From the NCBI RefSeq assembly GCF_004363245.1, contig NZ_SNYV01000017.1:62001-126000 (forward strand): a stretch of 64,000 nucleotides of DNA, given 5' to 3'. This document shows positions 1 to 8,824 of the stretch, one piece after another. A program made the position numbers and the translations under genes. This DNA comes from Sphingobacterium yanglingense (GTDB lineage Bacteria; Bacteroidota; Bacteroidia; Sphingobacteriales; Sphingobacteriaceae). Below the pieces are notes generated by a model. That model saw nothing but the letters and a program-made list of their open reading frames with translations. It ran no database searches and was not told the origin of the DNA. The first letter of the stretch is position 1. Each line of letters opens with the position of its first letter.

Positions 1-356
1 AAGGGTTTCAGGTCATTACCGCGATATTGATTTTGTATTCCCTCAATTTTGACGAGAAATTTTCGCCCTATCTCCTCATCTTTTTAGTTTCTTCTTTAGT
101 AGCGATTGTTCCCTCAATCGGAGGTGGCGTAGGATTACGTGAACTGGTCATGATATATGGAGCTAATTATTTTCAAATTGATGAACACACAGCTGTTTTG
201 GTCAGCTTGTTTTTTTATATCATATCACTTCTAGTTGCTTGTTCGGGCATTTATTATATCTTTAGGCCTCAGCGTCTAGGTGCAGACCGATTGCCGTCAG
301 CAGCCGAAGTAGAAAAAGAAATCGATAAAGAGACACTAGAAGAAAACAATATATAA
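1..356 (+). CDS. YbhN/UPF0104-like integral membrane protein (C-terminal part)
   Basis: The reading frame is open to the left edge (first full codon at base 3), so this is the C-terminal end of a longer gene; the TTG at 27 is not a convincing start. The visible part has hydrophobic segments and the motif SIGGGVGLRE followed by a last membrane span and a charged tail. This GG-G-RE pattern is typical of the lysylphosphatidylglycerol synthase transmembrane (YbhN, UPF0104) family, often found beside lipid or glycolipid genes. A complete protein probably of the same family lies at 5822-6796. The stop overlaps the next start by one base (TAATG), implying translational coupling. Assignment is by motif only. 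Confidence 0.6.
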   Translation, partial: GFQVITAILILYSLNFDEKFSPYLLIFLVSSLVAIVPSIGGGVGLRELVMIYGANYFQIDEHTAVLVSLFFYIISLLVACSGIYYIFRPQRLGADRLPSAAEVEKEIDKETLEENNI

Positions 357-1066
357 TGGCAAATATTATTATTACAGGGGCAAGCAGCGGTATCGGATTT
401 GAAGCTGTACTAGACCTCACAGCAAACAAAGACAACAATGTAATTGCTTTAGCTCGGTCGGCAGACAAACTACGCAAGCTACATGAGATTGCTTCTTCTT
501 TGAATCATGATGGAGGAACACTCTATCCTGCCCAATTTGACATTGTATATGACAATTACACAGAATCTTTAATACCATTTATCAGTTCAAAGTTTGATAA
601 GGTAGATATACTCATAAATAATGCTGGAGCACTAATAAACAAGCCATTCCTAGAGACATCGACTGATGATTTCGCGCAGATGTTACAAAGTAACTTACTC
701 GGGCATGTCAACATGATTAAACACATCGTGCCACTAATGACCGAGGGAGGCCACATTGTCAATATAAGTAGCATGGGTGGAGTGCAGGGTGCATCTAAAT
801 TTCCCGGATTGAGCGCTTACTCGAGCAGCAAAGCAGCACTCGCTGTATTGACCGAATGTCTCGCTGAGGAGTTTAAAGACAAAAAAATAAATGTCAACTG
901 CTTAGCATTGGGATCCGCTCAGACAGAAATGTTTGAAACCGCATTTCCAGGCATGCAGGCTGGAACCTTAGCTTTTGAAATGGGGCGTTATATTGCAGAT
1001 TTTGCGCAAAATGGAGCCAAATATTACAACGGAAAAATACTTCCGGTAGCCAACACTACACCATAA
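356..1066 (+). CDS. SDR-family oxidoreductase
   Basis: A 236-residue short-chain dehydrogenase/reductase, expected to be a cytosolic NAD(P)(H)-dependent oxidoreductase. The nucleotide-binding glycine motif TGASSGIG lies at about residues 7-14, the NNAG motif near residue 88, and the catalytic Ser (NISSMGG) is followed by the YSSSK Tyr-x-x-x-Lys motif around residues 155-159. Length is normal for a classical SDR. The substrate cannot be deduced. Its start overlaps the stop of the upstream membrane protein by one base, so the two are probably co-transcribed. A strong bidirectional terminator follows. Confidence 0.85.
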   Translation: MANIIITGASSGIGFEAVLDLTANKDNNVIALARSADKLRKLHEIASSLNHDGGTLYPAQFDIVYDNYTESLIPFISSKFDKVDILINNAGALINKPFLETSTDDFAQMLQSNLLGHVNMIKHIVPLMTEGGHIVNISSMGGVQGASKFPGLSAYSSSKAALAVLTECLAEEFKDKKINVNCLALGSAQTEMFETAFPGMQAGTLAFEMGRYIADFAQNGAKYYNGKILPVANTTP

Positions 1067-1070
1067 AAAT

Positions 1071-1091
1071 AAAAGAGCGTCATGCTCTTTT
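1071..1091. terminator. bidirectional intrinsic terminator
   Basis: AAAAGAGC (1071-1078), a five-base loop, and GCTCTTTT (1084-1091) form a perfect 8-bp stem flanked by A and T runs on either side. It lies between the convergent SDR and hydrolase genes and can serve both. Confidence 0.75.
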
Positions 1092-1096
1092 ATTTT

Positions 1097-2461
1097 TTAC
1101 AGTCCTTTTATCCAATCGCCGATATCCTTCAACACCTGAGGACTCATCGTTTCTTCTATTTGTGAATACTCTGCCACCTGTCCTGTCTTGGCCCGCTGGA
1201 ACAAGTGGTTCACCCCCTCATACTCCTTTAGAACACTATTTTTGTTTTTTGGCAAAAGAGCCACCAAACTCTTCAGATTTGGGGTAGCAGGCACTTGAAC
1301 ATCCAACGAGCCAAACGCTGCAAAAACCGGAATTGTAATCTTAGACAAATACGCTTCTGGCTCTATACGAATGAAATAACGATAAGCGGGTGTCAACATA
1401 GTCATTAGCTCACCCCTCAATTCTGTATTTCCCTTATCCTCAACAGAAACACCTACATTATTCAATAGGGCTCTATAAGCTTCAGCTGTAGTTGCATTAC
1501 TCTTTATTACAGCAAAGTTCTTGATGTTAATCTGTTTCGCTATCTCCAGATTAAGGTCATTCATTCCCCCCGCTTTGCCTATTGCGTATAACTGTTCCAC
1601 CATAAGCTTATCGATAGCGATGGCTGGTCCCGCCAATGAAACAATATAGGATAAATGAGGCAATTTCTGTCCCGCTAACAATTCGGCAATTAATCCACCT
1701 TCACTATGACCAATTATTCCTATTTTTTTGGCATCCACCTGTTTTTGCTTCTTCAAAAACGCAATAGCCGCGATAGCATCTTTACTAAAATTCTCTATTG
1801 TACTTGCTTCAAATCTCCCCCCACTCTCACCAGTACCCCGGTCATCATATCGTAATACAACGATCCCCTGCTTTGTTAAGTAATCTGCCAATACTTTGAA
1901 AATCTGATGTCCAAATAGTTCTTCGTTCCTATTTTGTGCTCCAGACCCTGTCAATAATACAACAGCAGGATAACGTCCCGCCTTTCTAGGGTAAGTCATC
2001 GTACCAGCTAGGACTATATTATCATAATCATTAGTAAACTTAACATCTACCGTATCGTACCCATAGGGGGGCCGTGGCGTTTGCGGCCTATTTAGCCGGA
2101 ATGGTTCTCCCCGCATTCCAGTCTGCCTTAATAAAACGAGTGGTAGTTCGACCCCATTTTGTACAAACGTAGTTTTTATCGTGTCAATACCAGACAAATC
2201 ACCCGATATTCGTATCCCTCCCTGCAACTGAACAAAAAGAGAATCTCCTTTAAAACTTACTTTTCCAGGTATTCCTTTTACTCCTTGTTTGGGACTATCT
2301 GCCGTAACGTTCCACTGCCCATCAATTTGCTCTAGCTTTAGAACAAAGGGTAAACTAGCGCTGCCATACCTCAAATCTCCTTGCCATAGACCTTCATAAG
2401 GTTGTGAAAAACCAATGCACGACTGGATCAATGCGAAAAACAAAAAAACTACTCCTCTCAT
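1097..2461 (-). CDS. secreted alpha/beta-hydrolase (COG1073-type)
   Basis: A 454-residue protein with an N-terminal signal peptide, then a region of about 115 residues before the hydrolase fold that reads as beta-rich (VKLEQIDGQW..), then an alpha/beta-hydrolase domain. The nucleophile elbow is GHSEGG, preceded by YDDRGTGES (oxyanion-side motif); the acid is probably the Asp in GSLDVQVP and the base the His in NHLFQ. It is probably an exported esterase or peptidase-like hydrolase; the substrate is unknown. It is the last gene of a four-gene operon with DUF2089 and two membrane proteins, three bases after the preceding stop. Confidence 0.8.
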   Translation of the reverse strand: MRGVVFLFFALIQSCIGFSQPYEGLWQGDLRYGSASLPFVLKLEQIDGQWNVTADSPKQGVKGIPGKVSFKGDSLFVQLQGGIRISGDLSGIDTIKTTFVQNGVELPLVLLRQTGMRGEPFRLNRPQTPRPPYGYDTVDVKFTNDYDNIVLAGTMTYPRKAGRYPAVVLLTGSGAQNRNEELFGHQIFKVLADYLTKQGIVVLRYDDRGTGESGGRFEASTIENFSKDAIAAIAFLKKQKQVDAKKIGIIGHSEGGLIAELLAGQKLPHLSYIVSLAGPAIAIDKLMVEQLYAIGKAGGMNDLNLEIAKQINIKNFAVIKSNATTAEAYRALLNNVGVSVEDKGNTELRGELMTMLTPAYRYFIRIEPEAYLSKITIPVFAAFGSLDVQVPATPNLKSLVALLPKNKNSVLKEYEGVNHLFQRAKTGQVAEYSQIEETMSPQVLKDIGDWIKGL

Positions 2462-2464
2462 TAC

Positions 2465-3049
2465 CTATAGATATATATTTATAAACTGTAGCACGGTGTT
2501 CAATACTAGGGTCAATAATACGATAGCTATCGTATCCCCTCCTACTTTGCTATTCATGGCAATTTTCATTCCTTTTAATAAAAGTGAAAAAAAACCAATC
2601 AAGCATGCGAGCGAAAAAAATGCAAATACCAGCATTAATCCTATTTTGTCGACCGATATGCCAGTTGGGTTATTTATGTGGTCTAACACTAAAAACTCCA
2701 TAGACTTTAAAAAATCTGACACGAAAGGAATAACTGTAATAAGGAGCAAAAGATACATCGCTAGATGGGCTATCAACACCGAATTGACCACATCTATAAA
2801 TCTGGTCTTTGCAAATCTTAGAATAGCAAATAGATACAAAACAAGTATGTTCGCTAATAGGGTAATCCCAAGATTGCAAAGCGATATATACCAAAGCATC
2901 GGCTTTGTATTCACGATCTTTAATGCGCCTAACAACATTACATGGTTATAACTGCTCAATAGAGCTGCAAAAACAAAACCGACCAAGCCTATGACCAACA
3001 GTTTCTGTTCAGAATTGTGTACAAATGGATTCCAGCTATTTTTAAACAT
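2465..3049 (-). CDS. multi-pass membrane protein, possibly Yip1-like
   Basis: A 194-residue protein with about five hydrophobic helices and only short loops. It opens with FKNSWNPFVHNSEQK, then membrane spans with scattered polar residues. Topology and length resemble Yip1/DUF1282-type proteins, but no diagnostic motif was recognised, so function is unassigned. It overlaps the upstream PH-like membrane gene by 8 bases and is followed three bases later by the secreted hydrolase, so it is clearly operonic with both. Confidence 0.65.
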   Translation of the reverse strand: MFKNSWNPFVHNSEQKLLVIGLVGFVFAALLSSYNHVMLLGALKIVNTKPMLWYISLCNLGITLLANILVLYLFAILRFAKTRFIDVVNSVLIAHLAMYLLLLITVIPFVSDFLKSMEFLVLDHINNPTGISVDKIGLMLVFAFFSLACLIGFFSLLLKGMKIAMNSKVGGDTIAIVLLTLVLNTVLQFINIYL

Positions 3050-3518
3050 TACTATTTATGATTTCTTTAATAAACTCGTCTACTTCATCCTGTTTTTGGG
3101 TACCAATCAAGACTTTCTTTCCATTCCTTAACTCCATCTGAATACCATATCCGCCCTTACAGGTATATGCTACACCATTTCTACCGACGCGATAGCCCCA
3201 TCCACCAAACTCAATCAAATCGTATTTTCGAACTTCAATATTTGCTATACTATCCCAATTCCATCGTTTACGCCAAGCGAACGGAACAAAACTAATCTCA
3301 ATTCCTTTGTCATCGATTGTAGTATAAAGGCGACTGAATATAAAATATAGCAATACCGGAACGATTATCCATACTCCCAAATTCAGCGTCCATTCGCCTG
3401 TATTTTTGTAGTCTTGATAAACATCTCTACACGCTATAAAAAGGATAACAATTAACAAACTAAACAGCCAAACAGACATAAAGCTTTGCTTTTCTCTCCA
3501 AGAATTCCTATTTGCCAT
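3042..3518 (-). CDS. membrane protein with PH-like domain
   Basis: A 158-residue protein: two hydrophobic helices (about residues 16-32 and 46-62) followed by a soluble beta-rich domain. That domain runs TTIDDKGIEISFVPF..WNWDSIANIEVRKYD..GIQMELRNGKKVLIGTQ, a pattern seen in bacterial PH-like domains anchored by a paired helix. Function is unknown. It overlaps the DUF2089 gene by 11 bases and the following membrane gene by 8, so the three are translated as a coupled set. Confidence 0.65.
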   Translation of the reverse strand: MANRNSWREKQSFMSVWLFSLLIVILFIACRDVYQDYKNTGEWTLNLGVWIIVPVLLYFIFSRLYTTIDDKGIEISFVPFAWRKRWNWDSIANIEVRKYDLIEFGGWGYRVGRNGVAYTCKGGYGIQMELRNGKKVLIGTQKQDEVDEFIKEIINSNV

Positions 3519-3780
3519 TTTGTAGCTCCTTAATTTTTAAAATCAGATCATCTAATCTATTACGAACTGTTGGATAGCTTTTTCCCATTTTACCAGCCAT
3601 TTCTTTAATGCTTCCGGAGCTCAATAAAAACTCCATCATAAACTCCTGATCATCGAGATCGAGTAACATTAGAACAGGCAACTTGTAATTCCCAGAAACT
3701 TCTGTACCACACGTAGAACATGTTAATTTGGCAACCTGCAGCTTTTCTTCACAGCTTGGGCAGTATATAGGCAACTTCAT
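3508..3780 (-). CDS. DUF2089 zinc-ribbon/HTH protein
   Basis: A 90-residue protein with two CxxC pairs (CPSC at 8-11, CSTC at 21-24) forming a zinc ribbon, followed by a helical region ending in a helix-turn-helix (GSIKEMAGKMGKSYPTVRNR). This arrangement is that of the DUF2089 family, whose members act as small transcriptional regulators, often of cell-envelope or stress-related membrane genes. It is the first gene of a coupled minus-strand operon (PH-like membrane protein, multi-pass protein, secreted hydrolase), so autoregulation of that operon is likely, though only inferred from position. Confidence 0.8.
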   Translation of the reverse strand: MKLPIYCPSCEEKLQVAKLTCSTCGTEVSGNYKLPVLMLLDLDDQEFMMEFLLSSGSIKEMAGKMGKSYPTVRNRLDDLILKIKELQNGK

Positions 3781-3924
3781 ATATCGACAAAAACTAAATA
3801 AAACTAAACAATATAAACAAATATATTAATTTTATTAAAAACAACATTAACATTGTTTACAAAAAGTCATGAAAAACAAAAATACACTTACTACAGTATA
3901 CGCTAGTCGGGATTAGCACCGTAT

Positions 3925-3956
3925 ATTGCATATAAGCACTAATTTATCTAAGTTTG
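3925..3956 (+). promoter_or_regulatory. Bacteroidota-type promoter of the acyltransferase gene
   Basis: ATTG at 3925-3928, a 20-base spacer and TAAGTTTG at 3949-3956 match the Bacteroidota -33/-7 consensus (TTTG, TAnnTTTG). Transcription would begin near 3961, about 13 bases ahead of the ATG. Confidence 0.5.
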
Positions 3957-3973
3957 CTCCTTGATTTTTTAAT

Positions 3974-4711
3974 ATGAGAAAATTTATTGGGTATATCCTT
4001 ACTCCGATTTTTTATAGCTGCTTCGCAGTATCGCTTTTGATTTTTCACCCTATCCAATGGCTATGCCTCAAGTTAGGAGGATATGCGGCACATAAGCGAA
4101 GCGTAGATATCTTAAATTTCTTTTTGACAGCCTGCAATTATACGCTATTCAATACGGTGAATTTCACAGGCCATAAAGCATTAGCGACTAACGTACCGAT
4201 TATATTTGTAGCAAATCATCAAAGCATGTTTGATATTCCTGCAATGATATTCTACCTTCGGAAATATCACGCCAAATTTATCTCCAAAATTGAACTGGCT
4301 GAGGCGAAAATTCCAAGTATTTCTTTCAATCTATTGCACGGAGGCGCTGCCAATATCGACAGAAAAGATTCCAAGCAATCTATCTCTGAAATATTGAAGC
4401 TAGCCAACAATATGAAACAGAAAAACTGGTCGGCAGTAATATTCCCTGAGGGAACACGAACAAAAACAGGAAAAATGAAAAGTTTTTCTGTAGGAGGTAT
4501 CGCCACACTTTTAAAGAAGAACCCTAACGCATTAGTAGTCCCAGTAGCTATCAACGGATCTTATCAAATGGTAAAATACGGAATGTTTCCTCTGAGACCC
4601 TTTACCAAAATGACATGGGAAGTACTTCCAGCTATATTAACAGAAGGACTAACCGCAGAAGAAATTGTCAAAAAGGCTGAAGATATGATAAGAGAGAAAG
4701 TAGAGCGCTAA
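3974..4711 (+). CDS. PlsC-type lysophospholipid acyltransferase
   Basis: A 245-residue membrane-associated 1-acyl-glycerol-3-phosphate-type acyltransferase. Two hydrophobic segments at the N-terminus precede the catalytic NHQSMFD box (H82, D87; HX4D) and the FPEGTR box at 157-162, which binds the phosphate of the acceptor. The likely role is acylation of lysophosphatidic acid or another lipid acceptor at the inner membrane. It sits beside a glycosyltransferase and a YbhN-like protein, so a glycolipid acceptor is also possible. The 3' end shares four bases (CTAA) with the convergent glycosyltransferase, leaving no room for a separate terminator. Confidence 0.85.
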   Translation: MRKFIGYILTPIFYSCFAVSLLIFHPIQWLCLKLGGYAAHKRSVDILNFFLTACNYTLFNTVNFTGHKALATNVPIIFVANHQSMFDIPAMIFYLRKYHAKFISKIELAEAKIPSISFNLLHGGAANIDRKDSKQSISEILKLANNMKQKNWSAVIFPEGTRTKTGKMKSFSVGGIATLLKKNPNALVVPVAINGSYQMVKYGMFPLRPFTKMTWEVLPAILTEGLTAEEIVKKAEDMIREKVER

Positions 4712-5838
4712 TTTACTTGACGGCCTTTCCAGTCATATTTTCCTGTATTCCCAGCAATACCGATGTATACGATATAGAAACTATGAACAATAGACAGGAT
4801 AGGCACGTATTTCAGCAATTCCTTCCTGCCCATAAAAGTAGTTATTGGTTCCATAAATAAAAACTCTACAATTATCTTCAAAGCGAAGGCGGTCAATAAA
4901 ATCCAATTGAACTCGGGCAAGCGAAATAAAAACGCAAATAGAGAAATCAAAAGTGCCAGATTGAATAACCAAATACTCACGCCCAAGGCAACCACTTTTT
5001 TGTTCTTATATTTTGTACTCTTTGAAGCCCAACGTTTACGTTGACTAATAAAGGATTTCAAATCAGGCTTTGCATCCGTATAGACTATTGCCTCTTTGGA
5101 TTTGCAAAAGCCTATTTTCTCAGCATACTTTTCGGCTACCTTATGCAAAAATAATTCATCATCACCGGAAGCTAGATTATCGATACCATTAAAACCGCCC
5201 ATTTCAAAAAAGACAGACTTTCGATAGGCTAAATTCGCGCCATTACATGTTGTAGGAGAATGATTACCAATACCCGCTGCACCTAACCCTATAAGGTACA
5301 TAAATTCCAAAGTTTGCAATTCCTCAAAATATGTCTTTTCCTCCGAATATAACACGGGTGAAGACACCAAATAGCTGTCATGGGTTTCGAAATATTGAAC
5401 TACAGTTCTTAACCAATCTTTTCCCATCCGACAATCCGCGTCTGTAGTAATAATAATATCACCTGTAGACATCTCTATCGCTTTAGTAATAGCATACTTT
5501 TTATACGAATTGAGTTTATCTCCGATAGAAAGCTGCAACAACCTCACTCCCCTATCAGCGTAAGACCGGACAATAGCAGCAGTCGAATCCGTAGAGTGAT
5601 CGTCGACAATAATAAGCTCCAAATTTTCCTTCGGAAAGTCCTGATTCAATATACAATCTATCGTACGAGCGATATTCTCTTCCTCATTCCGTGCGGCAAT
5701 CAATACTGATACTCGCTCGGAGGTCACTTTACTAGAGTTGAAATAAGGTATCCTTGCCCAGCCTTTTCGCATGTAAAAGACGAGAAGCACATAGATTATA
5801 GCACAAAAAATTAAGGCGGAATTAAGAATTACTATCAC
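4708..5838 (-). CDS. family 2 glycosyltransferase, membrane-anchored
   Basis: A 376-residue GT2 processive-type glycosyltransferase. One N-terminal membrane helix (1-20) is followed by the GT-A domain with AARNEEENI near 48-56, IIVDDHS near 76-82, the metal-binding DAD at 133-135, the acceptor GDDELF motif and QRKRW (QxxRW) near residue 266; three or so helices close the protein. This architecture transfers sugar to a lipid or polymer at the inner membrane. The gene is downstream of, and overlaps by 17 bases, a YbhN-like gene, a pairing common in glycolipid synthesis. The product cannot be named. Confidence 0.85.
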   Translation of the reverse strand: MIVILNSALIFCAIIYVLLVFYMRKGWARIPYFNSSKVTSERVSVLIAARNEEENIARTIDCILNQDFPKENLELIIVDDHSTDSTAAIVRSYADRGVRLLQLSIGDKLNSYKKYAITKAIEMSTGDIIITTDADCRMGKDWLRTVVQYFETHDSYLVSSPVLYSEEKTYFEELQTLEFMYLIGLGAAGIGNHSPTTCNGANLAYRKSVFFEMGGFNGIDNLASGDDELFLHKVAEKYAEKIGFCKSKEAIVYTDAKPDLKSFISQRKRWASKSTKYKNKKVVALGVSIWLFNLALLISLFAFLFRLPEFNWILLTAFALKIIVEFLFMEPITTFMGRKELLKYVPILSIVHSFYIVYIGIAGNTGKYDWKGRQVN

Positions 5839-6796
5839 TTAGGTAATTAACATTCAGTACAAAAAAAGAACCAATAATAGCGGGCAAAATCAAGTTAACA
5901 AACCAAATACAGGACACAATAGCCATAACTGCTATCTCTTGTGTAGTCACATAACTGTATAGATTGCTCGCCACAAAACTACGCACACTAAAATCGAATA
6001 TATCCAACGACGGTACCGCAGCCTGCACAAAGAAAAGAATAAAAATCATTAATATCATAGATATCAACGGTATTTCCGGCAAAATCACCAGCATCAGTAT
6101 AACGTACTGCGAAGTAAAAATAACAAACCGAGCCAATGAGAGGAGAAGCACATGGAGAAGCTCTTGAAAACGTACATCCCTAAGAACAGCAAAAAAAGGA
6201 CTAACCTTGTTCAACCACCTCAGCTTCCCAACAAGATGATCGATCCAATGTACGTTGAAATATAAAAGCAGAAAAGCAAAGGCATAAATAATTGCTATCA
6301 TCCATATAGCAAAAATAACCGGTGTAGGTGCCTCTATAAATACGGTTACGAACCAAGCTATACTCAGTGCGCCAAAAAAACTGGTCAACACCAATTGTGC
6401 AAACAACCCCACCCCCATCAATACTGCACCTCGAGCACGATTTTGTGGTTGCAGGAGCAGTACCCTCCCTCCATACTCGCCGATTCGATTGGGTGTAAAT
6501 ATAGCCCAAGTCAAGCCACAAAACACAGACTGTAATGCTTTCCAATAACTAAGAGACTCGAGGTTGCGGCTCAAATACTTCCACTTCACAACCTCTAAGG
6601 ACCAATTGCAAAGCATCAGAACTACGACAACACTCAGTGTTACATACATTGTAGATGAAGGAATACTCTTCATCAGCGAAGTAAATGCAACAAGATTTTG
6701 CTGGTTATTGATCTTGGTTATGATAAACCACACCGCCAAACCGACAATACCGAACTTGATCCCGTAATTAAGATATTTTCTCTGTGTCTTCGTCAA
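5822..6796 (-). CDS. YbhN/UPF0104-like integral membrane protein
   Basis: A 324-residue protein with about eight membrane helices and the family feature TPNRIGEYGGR near residues 95-105, which places it in the lysylphosphatidylglycerol synthase transmembrane (UPF0104) family. Members often accompany glycosyltransferases and are thought to help lipid translocation or synthesis; that is family knowledge, not shown here. The 17-base overlap with the downstream GT2 gene indicates coupled translation and a shared pathway. The equivalent region of the partial gene at the left window edge is not visible, so they cannot be compared fully. Confidence 0.75.
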   Translation of the reverse strand: MTKTQRKYLNYGIKFGIVGLAVWFIITKINNQQNLVAFTSLMKSIPSSTMYVTLSVVVVLMLCNWSLEVVKWKYLSRNLESLSYWKALQSVFCGLTWAIFTPNRIGEYGGRVLLLQPQNRARGAVLMGVGLFAQLVLTSFFGALSIAWFVTVFIEAPTPVIFAIWMIAIIYAFAFLLLYFNVHWIDHLVGKLRWLNKVSPFFAVLRDVRFQELLHVLLLSLARFVIFTSQYVILMLVILPEIPLISMILMIFILFFVQAAVPSLDIFDFSVRSFVASNLYSYVTTQEIAVMAIVSCIWFVNLILPAIIGSFFVLNVNYLSDSNS

Positions 6797-6942
6797 TTCA
6801 AAAAATTTGAAAGCACAATTTTAAGCATTTTTTTTCAGTAGCTCCCATTTTAAAGTTTCGGTTATCTGGATAGTACAAAGACAACATCTAGAACAGCAGT
6901 CAAATCCAAAGTACATCAATGTAAAAGCAACGAATAATTACT

Positions 6943-6950
6943 TAGTTTTG
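6943..6950 (+). promoter_or_regulatory. -7 promoter element close to ruvC
   Basis: TAGTTTTG matches TAnnTTTG. It ends four bases before the ATG at 6955, so the transcript would be leaderless or nearly so. No good -33 box is seen. Confidence 0.4.
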
Positions 6951-6954
6951 TATT

Positions 6955-7518
6955 ATGCAAAAGGAAAAGGCGAAAGAAAGAATCATTTTGGGTATCGACC
7001 CAGGGACTATTGTTTTGGGATATGGGATAATAAAGGAAGTCGGTAAAAAAATGACCTTAGAAACGCTTGGTGTTGTTAAAATGGGGCATCTAGATGACCA
7101 CGGCCTCAAACTTCAACGAATCTTCAAAAAGACACTGGCCTTAATCGAAGAATATAACCCCGACTGTGTAGCTTTGGAAGCTCCTTTTTACGGCAAGAAC
7201 ATCCAGGTCATGCTAAAACTAGGCCGCGCACAAGGTGTGGCCATGGCAGCAGCTCTATCCAAAGATATTCCTATTTTTGAATACGCTCCCCGAAAAATAA
7301 AACAATCTGTAACAGGTAATGGAAGCGCCAGTAAAGAACAAGTAGCCGCGATGCTTCAAAGCTTATTGGGTTTTAAAGAAACGCCTGAATTCCTAGATGC
7401 CACAGATGGACTTGCTGTAGCAGTGTGCCACTCTTTCCAGCAGAACACCACAACCGGAGCCAAAAGCTACTCCAATTGGTCTGCTTTTCTCAAAGACAAT
7501 CAGGACAGGATCCGCTAG
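6955..7518 (+). CDS. ruvC: Holliday junction resolvase RuvC
   Basis: A 187-residue RuvC, the nuclease that cuts Holliday junctions symmetrically together with RuvAB. The RNase-H-like active site is complete: D15 in GIDPGT, E75 in ALEAPFYGKN, and D148/D151 in LDATDGLAVAVCH, with the same three-residue spacing as in E. coli D138/D141. The C-terminus has a short family-specific extension (about residues 160-187). No ruvA or ruvB is adjacent. The stop TAG is interlocked with the stop of the convergent gene (CTAG). Confidence 0.95.
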   Translation: MQKEKAKERIILGIDPGTIVLGYGIIKEVGKKMTLETLGVVKMGHLDDHGLKLQRIFKKTLALIEEYNPDCVALEAPFYGKNIQVMLKLGRAQGVAMAAALSKDIPIFEYAPRKIKQSVTGNGSASKEQVAAMLQSLLGFKETPEFLDATDGLAVAVCHSFQQNTTTGAKSYSNWSAFLKDNQDRIR

Positions 7519-8558
7519 AGCTGAACCTGTCTGATTACATTTTTCACATTTAACTCCACGATATCAGTCATACTCTTACATCTAAAGTAATTGTCATTAC
7601 CATAGTACCTTGCATACCCTTCACGTAGCTGAATTATGTTTTCATCCGTAGAAAGCTGTTGCGTCTGCGATGCATCCCTCAAGTCCTTGATACGATGTCG
7701 CTCACTTCGGACACGATGCACAATCGATGAGCGCTCCTCCTGTTGGTACTGCAATACAGTCTTATCATTCAAATGCTCCATGCACAATTTGACATAAGGA
7801 AAATTCTCTTTAAAAAACTGTGGCATATACACTTTAGGATTCCCTTCATAAAACTGCTGATCAAAATCTATAGCCCGGATTCTAAATTGAAAATCATCAA
7901 AATCCGGAGTGATCTGCATCACAAAGTTGTAAGCCCGCATATCCCCAAGCAATGAAATGATACAACGTTCGTTAAATTTAACGAACTCTTTAGCAATCCT
8001 AGTCTGGTTATAATCAGGATGTTCAATCCTATCTTTACTAAACATATCTCCGGGTATCCCTACGATATGCTCTTCCACAAGCGTATCCCTATCATACACA
8101 TAGTTAACTTGATTGGGGGACAAAATCTCCTCCAGCTCGAGTCCATATATTCGAGATGCATCAGCCTGTTTGATATAAAAATAGTCGTAGACATCATTTA
8201 ATCGATTCACAATCCGTACCCGAAACGGCTTTGTATTCCCAAAAGCACAATATTCAATACGATCTATAATCTTATGTTGTACTATCCGCGTATTACCAGA
8301 TGCTTTGAGAACAGCATATACCACCTTCAGTCCTTCATACAATTGGTCTTGAAGATGTGGTGGATATAACGGAGTCTCCCAAAAGGTATCGTTACCATAC
8401 TTGTCCATAACAGGGGCGGTCTCTTGAAAGTCCAACAAATCGTAATAGGATATAGGTAGCTTAGCCTCTCGCTGATACATCTTCAGATACTTCAATAAGC
8501 CTATTCCAACAGAAAATATGGGTTTCTTTCGTGAAATTTTTACATCGTCAATCTCCAT
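7515..8558 (-). CDS. uncharacterised protein, possible kinase-like fold
   Basis: A 347-residue soluble protein with no family I recognise. The order of several motifs resembles protein-kinase/aminoglycoside-phosphotransferase folds: K130 in FYIKQ at the end of a beta strand; acidic residues E141/E143/E144 after it; a hinge-like stretch with VEEHIVGIPGDMF (161-173); LLGDMRAYNF with D206 and N211 (catalytic-loop spacing D-x4-N); and IRAIDFDQ with D231 in the place of the metal-binding Asp. The glycine loop is not obvious. It may bind nucleotide or be a pseudokinase; this is inference from spacing only. It is monocistronic and convergent with ruvC. Confidence 0.55.
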   Translation of the reverse strand: MEIDDVKISRKKPIFSVGIGLLKYLKMYQREAKLPISYYDLLDFQETAPVMDKYGNDTFWETPLYPPHLQDQLYEGLKVVYAVLKASGNTRIVQHKIIDRIEYCAFGNTKPFRVRIVNRLNDVYDYFYIKQADASRIYGLELEEILSPNQVNYVYDRDTLVEEHIVGIPGDMFSKDRIEHPDYNQTRIAKEFVKFNERCIISLLGDMRAYNFVMQITPDFDDFQFRIRAIDFDQQFYEGNPKVYMPQFFKENFPYVKLCMEHLNDKTVLQYQQEERSSIVHRVRSERHRIKDLRDASQTQQLSTDENIIQLREGYARYYGNDNYFRCKSMTDIVELNVKNVIRQVQL

Positions 8559-8824
8559 AAACCGTTACTTAATTCTTTAATTTTTATAAAGATAAATAAA
8601 AGCAACAGTCTACAAAAACCGATGGATTATTAAAATATCACAAAATACAATTCATTTTTTTCAAAAAATAAAAATACAATATGATTTTTTGTTATTAATT
8701 TTGAAAAATATTAAAGTACAAAAATCAGTTTTTCTACTACACTATCTTTAAGATTTAAATGTCAGAAAAACGGTTATTATAAATTTACAAACACGATAAA
8801 ACAACAGCATAAATTTTACTCTTT

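Noticed and set aside
2415..2951. 178-codon plus-strand ORF
   Set aside because: Antisense to a membrane-protein gene in a coupled operon; low complexity, no features.
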